Shown here: in pieces, positions 30,519 through 38,765 of the stretch | How positions within the stretch are numbered: the stretch's first letter is position 1 | Layout: the number at the start of each line of letters is the position of its first letter | Origin: Sphaerisporangium rubeum | GTDB taxonomy: Bacteria > Actinomycetota > Actinomycetes > Streptosporangiales > Streptosporangiaceae | Length of the DNA: 64,000 nt | Direction: 5' to 3' | Assembly (NCBI RefSeq): GCF_014207705.1 | Contig: NZ_JACHIU010000001.1 | Location: 6,936,501 to 7,000,500 of the forward strand | Notes under the pieces: generated by a model | The model's input: the letters and a program-made list of their open reading frames with translations, nothing else | Database searches by the model: none | What the model was told of the DNA's origin: nothing | Translations under genes and position numbers: made by a program

Positions 30519-33500
30519 TCAGTCGGCTGAGCCGTAGGTGGCAAGAAGCTGGGATAGTTCAGTGAGGTGGGCGCTAACGGGGATGACTCTCTGGAGGTCG
30601 CGGAGTTGATCGAGGGCAGTACAGCGAATGTACGCCGCAGCGTGGGGCAGTGTGACGGCTTGGGCCCAGAGGATCTTGGCCTGTTCGGCGGCGCCGAGGG
30701 CTGCTTGGTAGAGCGCAAGATCGAATAAGCGTGGCAACGTTGCACCCCTGCAAGCGATGTCCTGGGTGCCTAGATCAATTGCTTGGTGGAGTGCTGCATG
30801 AGCACGGTCTCGGTCAGCGAGCAGCAGGTATACAACCGCCCGCTCATAATGCGGCTCGGCGTACTCAGGGTCAAGGTCCGCGGCACAGTTAAAATCAGCC
30901 AGCGCTTCCTCATGGCGCCCCATCTGGCGATAGGTTCTGCCACGGTAGGTGATCGCCCAGTCCAGGTCGGGATAAAACTCAATCACCTTGTTCAGATCGG
31001 CTAGCGCTTCCTCATAGCGGCCCATCAACCGGTAGGTCTCACCTCGGCCGGCGATGGCCCCCGCGTAGTTAGGGTCGAGTTCGATAGCGCGGTTGAAGTC
31101 CGCGAGGGCGGCCTCATGGCGCCCCATCCACCGGTAGGTCAGGCCGCGGCTGGCGATGGCCCAATCGCTTGTGGGGTTGAGTTCGATAGCGCGGTTGAAG
31201 TCCGCGAGGGCGGCTTCATGGCGCCCCATGGCCTGGTAGGTCTGGCCGCGCCTGGCGATGGCCCAGTCGCTTGTGGGGTTGAGTTCGATAGCGCGGTTGA
31301 AGTCCGCGAGGGCGGCTTCATGGCGCCCCATGGCTTGGTAGGTCTGGCCGCGGCTGGCGATGGCCCACGCGTATTCAGGGTCGAGTTCGATAGCGCGGTT
31401 GAGGTCCGCGAGGGCGGTCTCATGGCGCCCCATGGCTTGGTAGGTCTGGCCGCGGCTGGCGATGGCCCACGCGTATTCAGGGTCGAGTTCGATAGCGCGG
31501 TTGAGGTCCGCGAGGGCGGCCTCATGGCGCCCCATCAACCGGTAGGTCTCACCCCGGCTGGCGATGGCCCAGTCGCTTGTGGGGTTGAGTTCGATAGCGC
31601 GGTTGAAGTCCGCGAGGGCGGTCTCATGGCGCCCCATGGCCTGGTAGGTCTGGCCGCGCCTGGCGATGGCCCAGTCGCTTGTGGGGTTGAGTTCGATAGC
31701 GCGGTTGAGGTCCGCGAGGGCGGCTTCATGGCGCCCCATGGCTTGGTAGGTCTGGCCGCGGCTGGCGATGGCCCACGCGTATTCAGGGTCGAGTTCGATA
31801 GCGCGGTTGAGGTCCGCGAGGGCGGTCTCATGGCGCCCCATGGCTTGGTAGGTCTGGCCGCGGCTGGCGATGGCCCCCGCGTAGTTAGGGTCGAGTTCGA
31901 TAGCGCGGTTGAAGTCCGCGAGGGCGGCCTCATGGCGCCCCATGGCCTGGTAGGTCTGGCCGCGCCTGGCGATGGCCCAGTCGCTTGTGGGGTTGAGTTC
32001 GATAGCGCGGTTGAAGTCCGCGAGGGCGGCTTCATGGCGCCCCATGGCCTGGTAGGTCTCACCCCGGCTGGCGATGGCCCCCGCGTATTCAGGGTCGAGT
32101 TCGATAGCGCGGTTGAAGTCCGCGAGGGCGGCCTCATGGCGCCCCATCCACCGGTAGGTCAGGCCGCGGCTGGCGATGGCCCAGTCGCTTGTGGGGTTGA
32201 GTTCGATAGCGCGGTTGAAGTCCGCGAGGGCGGCCTCATGGCGCCCCATCCACCGGTAGGTCAGGCCGCGGCTGGCGATGGCCCAATCGCTTGTGGGGTT
32301 GAGTTCGATAGCGCGGTTGAAGTCCGCGAGGGCGGCTTCATGGCGCCCCATGGCCTGGTAGGTCTCACCCCGGCTGGCGATGGCCCACGCGTATTCAGGG
32401 TCGAGTTCGATAGCGCGGTTGAAGTCCGCGAGGGCGGCCTCATGGCGCCCCATCCACCGGTAGGTCTCGCCGCGGCGTGCAATGGCCCAGACATACTCGG
32501 AGTCGAGTTCGATAGCTCGGTTGAAATCAATAACAGCAGCATCTTCATTTTCGGAACGGTACTGCTGCCAGCCACGTTGAGCGAGGGCAATCGCCCTAGT
32601 CTTCTGGGAGAGGTTGGCGTTGTTGATCAACTCGGTGAGGAAATCTGTCGTGCCGCTACTAGTAGCTGGCAGGCTATCACACAATCGCTTGCCCCAAGAG
32701 CGAAGATCTCCATCGCCAGTATCAACACCTGCCTGCATGATCATTTCAGCCCAGCGCCGGGCTAAGGAATTACCAATTCGACAAGCAAAAACGGCCTGCT
32801 CCAGCACGCTGAATAGGGCACCAGAAGGGCTCGCGCACAGCCGGTGATAAGCCTGCTCTAATGTATGACTCGCCCAACTGTCATTGTTCCAGCCCTCGTC
32901 ATCAGGTAGCCCAAGCTGCTCGCACCAATCTTTGTATCCTTCGGCCAGTCTGATATGGATTTTTATCCAGGATTGCGGAGACTGACGATATTGCAATCTG
33001 ATCATAGATGCGCGAACCACATCATGATAGTGGCATTCGCCCGTCTTGTCGGTAATAAACGGCATGCGGCGCAGCCAGTTAAACGCATCACGCGTCTCAA
33101 CATCATCGGCGAGCAAGCCAACCACATCCTGGTTAAAGCGACGAGAAAGCGCAGCCGCAAGTGCCAACGCACGCCGAGACGGATCGTCCTCCCACTTCAG
33201 GAATCGCTCCACCGCATCCCCGCTACGATCACCCACATCGCCAGGATCAGCAGGCCGATTCTCGGCAAGCATCGCCACCAGCAAGGGTAACCGCCCAGAG
33301 AGATCAAGGATTACCTCGATGACACGATCATCCATGACTCCTCTTCTGGAAAGCAATTGACGAGCTTCCAAATCGGTGAATGGCGCGAGAGGAATGTCGG
33401 CAATGACATCTAAGTACGCGGCCCACCGATTCGGATCAAGGGGAAGCTGTCCGGCAATCGTGATTACGAGACTTCCAGGCAGGGCGCCATGCCGATTATT

Positions 33501-34274
33501 CAGCAGATCTAGCAGCCATCCATCTAAGAAGGGTGAAGTTCTCTCGTAGGTGTCAAAAAACAAGCAAACCGGGCTACTCGACTTTGCGAGCTTTCCTAGT
33601 TCCTCAACGAATATAGGGGTCAGCTCGTCAGATGGAGATAGTAAGAGTTGTACATCCGTATGGCTGCGAAACTTGCGACCAAGATAAATGCGTAGCTTAT
33701 TCGCTTGATCGGCAAGGGAGTCGGCGTCAATTAGTTCAGCAACAGAGCCAACCACAGGGATGCCCTTAGCAGTGTGCAACCCGATTTTGACGGCGGTGTG
33801 GGTAAAAAACGTCCCTGCCTCCTGCGGTGCATTAGGATCTGCCTCAAGCTCACGTACAAGCTCCTGGTAGACAGCAAGACGTTTTTCCAGGGCTTTCAAG
33901 CGCTGTCCTTGTAAGGCGAAGTCCGCTGCGATTGCTGCCAGCGTATCAGGGATTCCGTAAATACTTTCACTTACGCAAGCCGTCACGCCCTCATGCTCGA
34001 TTGCGGCTTGCCTTAATTGCTGAAGCAAAAAACTCTTTCCAACGCCCGCGTTCCCGTGGATGTTGAAGATGAAACGGCGCTGGGCATCGCTCAGTGGTAT
34101 GGTGAGGTTCTCCCGAAATTGAGCTAACTGCCCATCTCGGCCCACGAATCCTGCCTGTTGTCTACGTCGGATAAGATCCTGTAAGGATAAGAAACTCTCA
34201 GCCACTGTCCTTGATCCTCGCGATGATCTGGCTAGTGCAGTACCAGGATTCACTACTTCTAGCCGGTCTGCCAC
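30519..34274 (-). CDS. STAND NTPase with about 18 TPR repeats
   Basis: This 1251-residue protein has, after a short N-terminus, a STAND-type ATPase: Walker A GNAGVGKS (74-81), Walker B VCLFFDTYER, a sensor-like GSLVITIAGQ, and a winged-helix region with LSRRFNQDVVGLLADDVETR and YHDVVRASM. About 18 TPRs of 34 residues follow, the middle 14 almost identical (MGRHEAALADFNRAIEL). STAND-TPR proteins are ligand-triggered switches, and several act in phage defence or regulation. No effector domain is fused, so a separate partner is likely. The GTG start at 34274 abuts a broken HAD gene and lacks a clear ribosome site, so the 5' end may have been lost. Confidence 0.85.
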   Translation of the reverse strand: MADRLEVVNPGTALARSSRGSRTVAESFLSLQDLIRRRQQAGFVGRDGQLAQFRENLTIPLSDAQRRFIFNIHGNAGVGKSFLLQQLRQAAIEHEGVTACVSESIYGIPDTLAAIAADFALQGQRLKALEKRLAVYQELVRELEADPNAPQEAGTFFTHTAVKIGLHTAKGIPVVGSVAELIDADSLADQANKLRIYLGRKFRSHTDVQLLLSPSDELTPIFVEELGKLAKSSSPVCLFFDTYERTSPFLDGWLLDLLNNRHGALPGSLVITIAGQLPLDPNRWAAYLDVIADIPLAPFTDLEARQLLSRRGVMDDRVIEVILDLSGRLPLLVAMLAENRPADPGDVGDRSGDAVERFLKWEDDPSRRALALAAALSRRFNQDVVGLLADDVETRDAFNWLRRMPFITDKTGECHYHDVVRASMIRLQYRQSPQSWIKIHIRLAEGYKDWCEQLGLPDDEGWNNDSWASHTLEQAYHRLCASPSGALFSVLEQAVFACRIGNSLARRWAEMIMQAGVDTGDGDLRSWGKRLCDSLPATSSGTTDFLTELINNANLSQKTRAIALAQRGWQQYRSENEDAAVIDFNRAIELDSEYVWAIARRGETYRWMGRHEAALADFNRAIELDPEYAWAIASRGETYQAMGRHEAALADFNRAIELNPTSDWAIASRGLTYRWMGRHEAALADFNRAIELNPTSDWAIASRGLTYRWMGRHEAALADFNRAIELDPEYAGAIASRGETYQAMGRHEAALADFNRAIELNPTSDWAIARRGQTYQAMGRHEAALADFNRAIELDPNYAGAIASRGQTYQAMGRHETALADLNRAIELDPEYAWAIASRGQTYQAMGRHEAALADLNRAIELNPTSDWAIARRGQTYQAMGRHETALADFNRAIELNPTSDWAIASRGETYRLMGRHEAALADLNRAIELDPEYAWAIASRGQTYQAMGRHETALADLNRAIELDPEYAWAIASRGQTYQAMGRHEAALADFNRAIELNPTSDWAIARRGQTYQAMGRHEAALADFNRAIELNPTSDWAIASRGLTYRWMGRHEAALADFNRAIELDPNYAGAIAGRGETYRLMGRYEEALADLNKVIEFYPDLDWAITYRGRTYRQMGRHEEALADFNCAADLDPEYAEPHYERAVVYLLLADRDRAHAALHQAIDLGTQDIACRGATLPRLFDLALYQAALGAAEQAKILWAQAVTLPHAAAYIRCTALDQLRDLQRVIPVSAHLTELSQLLATYGSAD
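31060..32480 (-). repeat. 14 near-identical 102-bp tandem repeats inside STAND-TPR gene
   Basis: Each unit encodes one 34-residue TPR. Variation is concentrated in a few positions (QAM/RWM/RLM; DPEYA/NPTSD/DPNYA; E/T), and the blocks are shuffled between units, pointing to recent unequal crossing-over or gene conversion. Confidence 0.9.
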
Positions 34275-34289
34275 TTGTTCAGCGGGTTC

Positions 34290-34412
34290 GTTGACAACCT
34301 CGTCGCCGATGTGGCCGACGGGAGGGCCGCGGGTCTACGCACCATATGGATCAACTGTGGCATCGCGCCGAGCGGCGATCACGATGCGGATCGCGTCGTG
34401 TCTGACGTGATA
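34290..34412 (+). pseudogene. 3' fragment of a HAD phosphatase gene
   Basis: The frame reads DNLVADVADGRAAGLRTIWI then DHDADRVVSDVI, matching the C-terminal end of the two HAD proteins at 34604 and 38766. The N-terminal three quarters are missing. The break lies at the first codon of the STAND gene, which suggests that insertion of that gene destroyed it. Confidence 0.8.
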
Positions 34413-34445
34413 GGCCCGCGTCATGCCCTGGTATGGCGCCAGCTC

Positions 34446-34572
34446 GTACAGCAGCCGCAGTACAGCAACACAGGCTTACCACGCCGTACGCGATCAATCG
34501 CTATCACACGCTTGAGCTGGACGACGAGGCGCTGACCTTGATGCTGCCTGCAGTTTGCAAGCAGGCACTCAA
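34446..34572. repeat. GTACAGCA repeat element, copy C2 (partial)
   Basis: GTACAGCA at 34446 and 34460, then GTTTGCAAGCAGGCACTCAA at about 34553. The middle differs from the other copies. It precedes HAD gene 1. Confidence 0.5.
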
Positions 34573-34603
34573 CCCTCGGCGCACCCGCATAGGGTAAGGC
34601 AAT

Positions 34604-35254
34604 GTGCAACGGCTTGCACTCTTTGACCTGGACAACACCCTCATCAACCTGAGCGAAGCGTTCCGGGTGTGGGCTGAGGAGTTCGCCGAAGAACATGAGC
34701 TTGGGCTCGAGGCGGTTGATTGGCTCCTTGCCCTGGATCGTGCCGGCTTCCCCCATCGGGAAGTCTTCTTCACCGAGACACGCGAGCACTTCGCTCTTTC
34801 CGCGTCGGTCGACCAACTGTGGAGCCGCTACCGTACGCGCATGCCCTTTCTGGTCCGCTGCCGGCCTGAGGTGAAAGACGGGCTATCCCAGCTCCGCGCG
34901 TCAGGGTGGCGGGTGGCGATCGTCACCAACGGGACAGCGGACAACCAGCTCGGCAAGATCCAGCGAACGGGGCTGGCTGACGTCGTGGACGGCTACGCGC
35001 TATCGGGCATCGAAGGCGTCCGTAAGCCGGACATCGGTCTGTTCGAGGTCGCCGCCCAGCGCTGCGGCATGAGCCTTACCCGTGGGGGATGGATGGTCGG
35101 GGACCACCCCGTTGCCGACATTGGCGGCGGCCGGGCGGCGGGTCTGCGTACGGTCTGGATCGACCGGGAAACATGGTCTGATTATGACCACAGTGCGGAT
35201 CATGTCGTCGCCGACGTCATCCAGGCCATGCAGAGCGGGAGACTGTCTCAGTGA
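34604..35254 (+). CDS. HAD-family phosphatase, copy 1
   Basis: This 216-residue protein starts at GTG 34604. HAD motifs: FDLDNTL (nucleophile Asp), IVTNGTADNQ, the Lys of GVRKPDIGLF, and MVGDHPVADIGGGRAAG. It resembles phosphoglycolate-phosphatase/pyrophosphatase-like HAD hydrolases with a helical cap; the substrate is unknown. It is closely related to the gene at 38766 and to the fragment at 34290. Three copies in one AICE region suggest HAD genes travel with these elements. Confidence 0.88.
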   Translation: MQRLALFDLDNTLINLSEAFRVWAEEFAEEHELGLEAVDWLLALDRAGFPHREVFFTETREHFALSASVDQLWSRYRTRMPFLVRCRPEVKDGLSQLRASGWRVAIVTNGTADNQLGKIQRTGLADVVDGYALSGIEGVRKPDIGLFEVAAQRCGMSLTRGGWMVGDHPVADIGGGRAAGLRTVWIDRETWSDYDHSADHVVADVIQAMQSGRLSQ

Positions 35255-35478
35255 ACGGGACTCAGGGATTGCGAGGATCTTGCTAACACCGGTGCTAAAC
35301 AACGTCCGTGGACGCCGGTAGACACCTAGAGAAGACGATCAAGGCAAGATGCACCCTGAGCAGGCGCGGGGAGCATCGGGAGACGTCAGGATATGATCTT
35401 CGGCCGACTTGTAAACGCAGTTCGGCAACCCGGTCGGGCGACATAAAGACCTTTGAGGACTGTGACGACAACCAAGAA

Positions 35479-35785
35479 GTACAGCAGGAAAGTACAGCAA
35501 CAGGGCCGCACACCACCTCACACCCACATCCGCCAACGCACATCCGAGCAGGGCGAGTAGCTCACTACGTCGTGACTGGCTCCCGTTTGCAAGCAGGCGC
35601 TCAGCCGTGGGAAGTGGCAGTGACTTGGGCTGGACCATAAGCCAGTAGTTAACTGCCGAATTGTTCTTGTGTGATCATCAAGCGGCGGCGCTCCGCGCCG
35701 CCTCGCGGCCCTGCGTCCGCTCGGCGGCCGGTCATGCGGCCTGGGGGCCGGTCCCGGCTGCCGGCAGCTCGGGCCGCGGCCAAAG
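35479..35785. repeat. Composite repeat: GTACAGCA element C3 plus GC-rich block B1
   Basis: GTACAGCA at 35479 and 35492, the CGAGCAGGGCGAGTAGCTCA block, CTACGTCGTGACTGGCTCCC and TTTGCAAGCAGGCGCTCA. CTGCCGAATTGTTCTTGT and a hairpin-rich block from 35683 follow. The same order occurs at 44743-45050. No gene lies in 35255-35789. Confidence 0.65.
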
Positions 35786-35789
35786 GTCA

Positions 35790-36470
35790 TCACGACTCTT
35801 CAAACCGATTCTGTCGCAACGCGAGTTCACTCCGAACTATCTCCCGCAGCAGCTCGGCGACGGTGCCGGATGAAAGTCCGATTCCCCAATGGGTCGATAC
35901 CCCACCGATGGACCTTACTGCCTCATGCAGGCGTTGCTGCAAAGTTCCCGGTGGGTTGTTCTCGTAGATCTCTGCAAGAACCTTGAGCTCACCAGCCCGT
36001 AGAGAGGCAAGCGCATTCAGGTCTTTCGCCTGCGGCCCCGTGTAGTTACGGGCGCGTGGATCTTGTGGCCCCGAGAGGTGAAAGAGGTAGCCCAAACCCC
36101 CGCTATTGGGGTGATCAACAACCCATCGCCAGAACCGAGCGGCGTCAGCTGTGTCCGGCGCGTTCTCGTGGCAAGCCTGACAGAGAAGGATGATGTTCTC
36201 GACGCTGTCGGGTCCTCCAAGTGCACGAGGCACTACGTGGGCCCGCTCTAGCCCCTTCCACACCTTGGCCGACGCCTCCTTCGAGGAGACTTGCTCTTGG
36301 CGACACCAGCCACAGGCAAAGCACTCAGGCTCCCCAAGGTCGATGAGGGGGATGTAGTCGCTACCTGGAAGCGCCCGGCAATACCAATATCGAGCGATCT
36401 CTTCGTGGGTCGGCATACCCTCGTCCGCGAACTTGCGCACGATAAGCACGGTACTCACAGCGACTGACAT
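35790..36470 (-). CDS. HNH endonuclease-type protein
   Basis: This is a 226-residue protein. ECFACGWCRQEQ and LLCQACHENA supply two Cys pairs around ERAHVVPRALGGPDSVENII, the classic HNH layout (H-V..., N, H with CxxC zinc). HNH proteins nick or cut DNA in restriction, homing and phage defence. The C-terminal 100 residues are a helical domain of unknown role (GELKVLAEIYENNPPGTLQQ). It stands alone on the minus strand. Confidence 0.8.
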   Translation of the reverse strand: MSVAVSTVLIVRKFADEGMPTHEEIARYWYCRALPGSDYIPLIDLGEPECFACGWCRQEQVSSKEASAKVWKGLERAHVVPRALGGPDSVENIILLCQACHENAPDTADAARFWRWVVDHPNSGGLGYLFHLSGPQDPRARNYTGPQAKDLNALASLRAGELKVLAEIYENNPPGTLQQRLHEAVRSIGGVSTHWGIGLSSGTVAELLREIVRSELALRQNRFEES

Positions 36471-37210
36471 TTCAAGGTGGTACGCCTCCGGCGTGGGCGC
36501 TCCGGCTCCGGGGTGATCGTCAAAGGCTCACTCACCGTGGCCAACCGTAGCTGGCTGAGGTAGGGCCCGATCACCCCGCCCGCCATCGACCCGAGACAAG
36601 CCGCGCAGACCAAGGCCGTGGGGTGATCAGGAGGCGGAGGCGTGCGCGCCGCGCGAGTATTGCCAGGTCACGGGCTGATCGTCGCGCCATCAGCGTGCCA
36701 TTAGGCAAGGCGACGAGGGGGCAATCACGGTCACTCAAGAGCGACCCCAAGGCCAGGTCAACGCCTGTACGGGCCGTGATCCATGTAATTCCCAAGCTGA
36801 CAGCGCGGGTTCGATTCCCGTCACCGTTCACAGACGAAAGCTTAGGTCAAGAAGTAGATGCCGACCGGCGTCACGATCTTAGGCAGCCCCAGGCGCACAC
36901 CCGCCACAGACCTCGGCGATCCACGGTGGTGACCAAGGCGACGGCGCTCCGCGAGGCTGTACGGCCCGACTCCCGCTTTACTGGCCAAGCGTGCGGCCGG
37001 TCCCGGCCGGCGACGGAACTCCGCGCCGCCAATCACGCGAAGCACCCGCCACAGCAAGTCGATCACCATGATATGGCTAACCGTCTTAGAGGTCGGAGAC
37101 GATAAGGCCCGGGACATCAGTCCTCATCCGCGGCCCATAGCCGAATGAAATAGTGACTACCGCGTGACCCGAAGAGCGATACAGCCACATTATTATGCGC
37201 TCCATTGAAA
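36471..37210. other. Gene-free stretch with tRNA-Gly remnant
   Basis: No convincing gene. 36571-36630 resembles 38090-38150 (ATCACCCC...GCCATCGAC...GACAAGCC), and 36720-36830 resembles 38225-38336, so this is one of two related relics flanking the receiver gene. Confidence 0.5.
36789..36830 (+). other. 3' half of tRNA-Gly(CCC), att remnant 1
   Basis: TTCCCAAGCTGACAGCGCGG onwards with T loop TTCGATT and CCCGTCACC gives the anticodon loop (CCC), T arm and start of the acceptor of a tRNA-Gly. The 5' half is missing and the acceptor end is degenerate (CACCGTTC). It looks like an old att site of another integrative element. Confidence 0.7.
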
Positions 37211-37912
37211 TCAAGCTGATCCAGGATCCATCCGATAATATCGGACATCACGGTTATAACCATCGCTCAAATGTATCCGCTCCATCACGTCGATCACATA
37301 GTGAATGAGCTCGTCATACCAGGGCGTGTATCCGAAAATCATTGGATCGACACCTAGTCGCGGATCGAAGCGAGCAGCATGGATAAGAACAGGAAGATCG
37401 ATTCCACGATCTCTGAACTCCTGCAGCATCTTGATACCGGCCTGCCCATCGGTACCGCGATTAACATCACTGATCACAACGTCATATGAGGCTCGATTCA
37501 GCTGGCTTAACGCTTCGTCCGTCGAAGTCACTTGGTCGACTTTCATGCCAAGCTCCCGAAATACCTCAGTGAGGTACACATTATTCACAGGAAGATCGTC
37601 GACCCATAGGATCCTGCCGCCTTTTAAGTATCCAGCAGCATGATCTAGTCTCCGCAAGACCGCTCTTCGCGCTGTTCTAGTGACCGGAAGTGGCGAATCC
37701 GCCGAACTGTCCGTATTTTCTGCCGCCTTGTTCAACAGACGCTCGACCTCCGTCAGTGTGATCTCTACCCCTAAAGCTCCAATAGTCGAGATGCGCGGCA
37801 CAATCTTCTCCATAAAGGGTCTTCGTAACGCGAAAAACGCAATTAAGGCGAACAGGACCCAAAGCAGGGACGGGATTACGTCAATTAGCTTGCCCCACAG
37901 CGCCTCTGACAA
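37211..37912 (-). CDS. Membrane-anchored response-regulator receiver protein
   Basis: This 233-residue protein starts at TTG 37912 with GAGGGG upstream. One membrane segment lies at residues 10-30 (VIPSLLWVLFALIAFFALRR), a linker follows, then a receiver domain from about residue 98: ILWVDDLPVNNVYLTEVFRE (acidic pair), VVISDVNRG (phospho-acceptor Asp) and LPVLIHAAR. There is no output domain and no kinase nearby. It is lower in GC than its flanks. A similar membrane-receiver layout has been seen in cargo of mobile elements, but I cannot name a function. Confidence 0.7.
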   Translation of the reverse strand: MSEALWGKLIDVIPSLLWVLFALIAFFALRRPFMEKIVPRISTIGALGVEITLTEVERLLNKAAENTDSSADSPLPVTRTARRAVLRRLDHAAGYLKGGRILWVDDLPVNNVYLTEVFRELGMKVDQVTSTDEALSQLNRASYDVVISDVNRGTDGQAGIKMLQEFRDRGIDLPVLIHAARFDPRLGVDPMIFGYTPWYDELIHYVIDVMERIHLSDGYNRDVRYYRMDPGSA

Positions 37913-38175
37913 CAGAAACCCCTCAGCCTAGAGTGGACAGGTGGGACCAAGCATAGCCAGTGCAGGTATGACCAACGACAAGTATCCGCATCTCTCGCGA
38001 GAATGCGCCTCAGACGGGTAGCGCTCCAGCTCTGGAGTGAAAATTGGGATCGCGCATCATCTCTATCCATAGATGGCCGATGTAGAGGATCGGATCACCC
38101 CACGCGCCATCGACTTGGGACAAGCCGAGCAGATCAAAGCCCTGGCTGATCAGGAAGCTCAGTGGCACACCAGAC

Positions 38176-38197
38176 GCGTGCCCGTTGCGTGCCCGTT
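38176..38197 (+). promoter_or_regulatory. Arm-type direct repeat next to tRNA-Gly relic
   Basis: GCGTGCCCGTT occurs twice head to tail, with the same 11-bp spacing as the pairs beside the tRNA-Arg att sites. It lies 94 bp from the tRNA-Gly fragment, which fits an old attR with integrase arm sites. Confidence 0.55.
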
Positions 38198-38290
38198 CGG
38201 TTGGCGAGCAGCGGGAAACCGGGGGGATTCACGGTGACTCGCCCCCAGAGGCCCAGGTCAACGTTTTCGCAGCGATTTGATCATGAAGGA

Positions 38291-38336
38291 CTTCCCAAGC
38301 TGACAACGCGGGTTCGATCCCCATCACCCGCTCCAC
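38291..38336 (+). other. 3' half of tRNA-Gly(CCC), att remnant 2
   Basis: CTTCCCAAGCTGACAACGCG, then T loop TTCGATC and CACCCGCTCCA, which reads as anticodon CCC, T arm, acceptor strand CACCCGC, discriminator and CCA. The 5' half is absent. It is almost the same sequence as 36789-36830 but with an intact end. Confidence 0.8.
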
Positions 38337-38575
38337 CTGGGCTCTGACCCTAACCGGCCCTTCTGACGGGTGGGACGACGGCGACAGGTGATCAGCATGC
38401 GAGGGCCGTCGCCGCGTGAACTGTCCTAGCTCTTCCAACGCGCTCCGATACATCAACCCAGCCGCACGCCGGCTCACTCACCCACGCGTCAGCGATCACT
38501 CCAAGCCAAGGTAGAACGATGACGCAGAGGTCGACGATCACGGTGCCTACTCCTGAAAACGGAAGGTCCCAACCG

Positions 38576-38700
38576 CGAGGGTTGCAGTTTGGGTTGCAGT
38601 CCAGGGTGATCCTGAGGCGTTCAGTGTGGACCGCGTATACCCGCTGACCTGCATTGACCTGTCTGGAACCATGCTCGTCCGAGCTAAATCCGTCAGGTCC
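38576..38700. repeat. GGTTGCA repeat element, copy D1
   Basis: GGTTGCA twice, 12 bp apart (38580, 38592), followed by ACCCGCTGACCTGCAT and CTGTCTGGAACCATG. The same series occurs at 45844-45960. It lies directly upstream of HAD gene 2. Confidence 0.65.
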
Positions 38701-38765
38701 GGGGGCCGGGGCGGGGGTCGATCGGGATCGTGACTCCCGGACACGCACACTCTTACGATCGGTCC

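Larger units (their letters stand above)
37913..38765. other. Gene-free stretch carrying two att-like relics
   Basis: No gene is evident. It holds GCGTGCCCGTT twice in tandem (38176-38197), a tRNA-Gly 3' half (38291-38336) and the GGTTGCA pair (38580-38599) listed separately. Confidence 0.5.

Noticed and set aside
31060-32480. Regular repeats resembling a CRISPR array
   Set aside because: The period is 102 bp with no unique spacers, and the repeats translate into TPR units.
31116-32765. 549-codon plus-strand frame with repeats of MAPHGLVGLAAAGDGP
   Set aside because: It is antisense to the TPR array; the repeat comes from the TPR codons and the frame has no upstream signals.
36571-36831. 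86-codon minus-strand frame MNGDGNRTRAVSLG...
   Set aside because: Its start is the complement of the tRNA-Gly relic, a common source of false genes.
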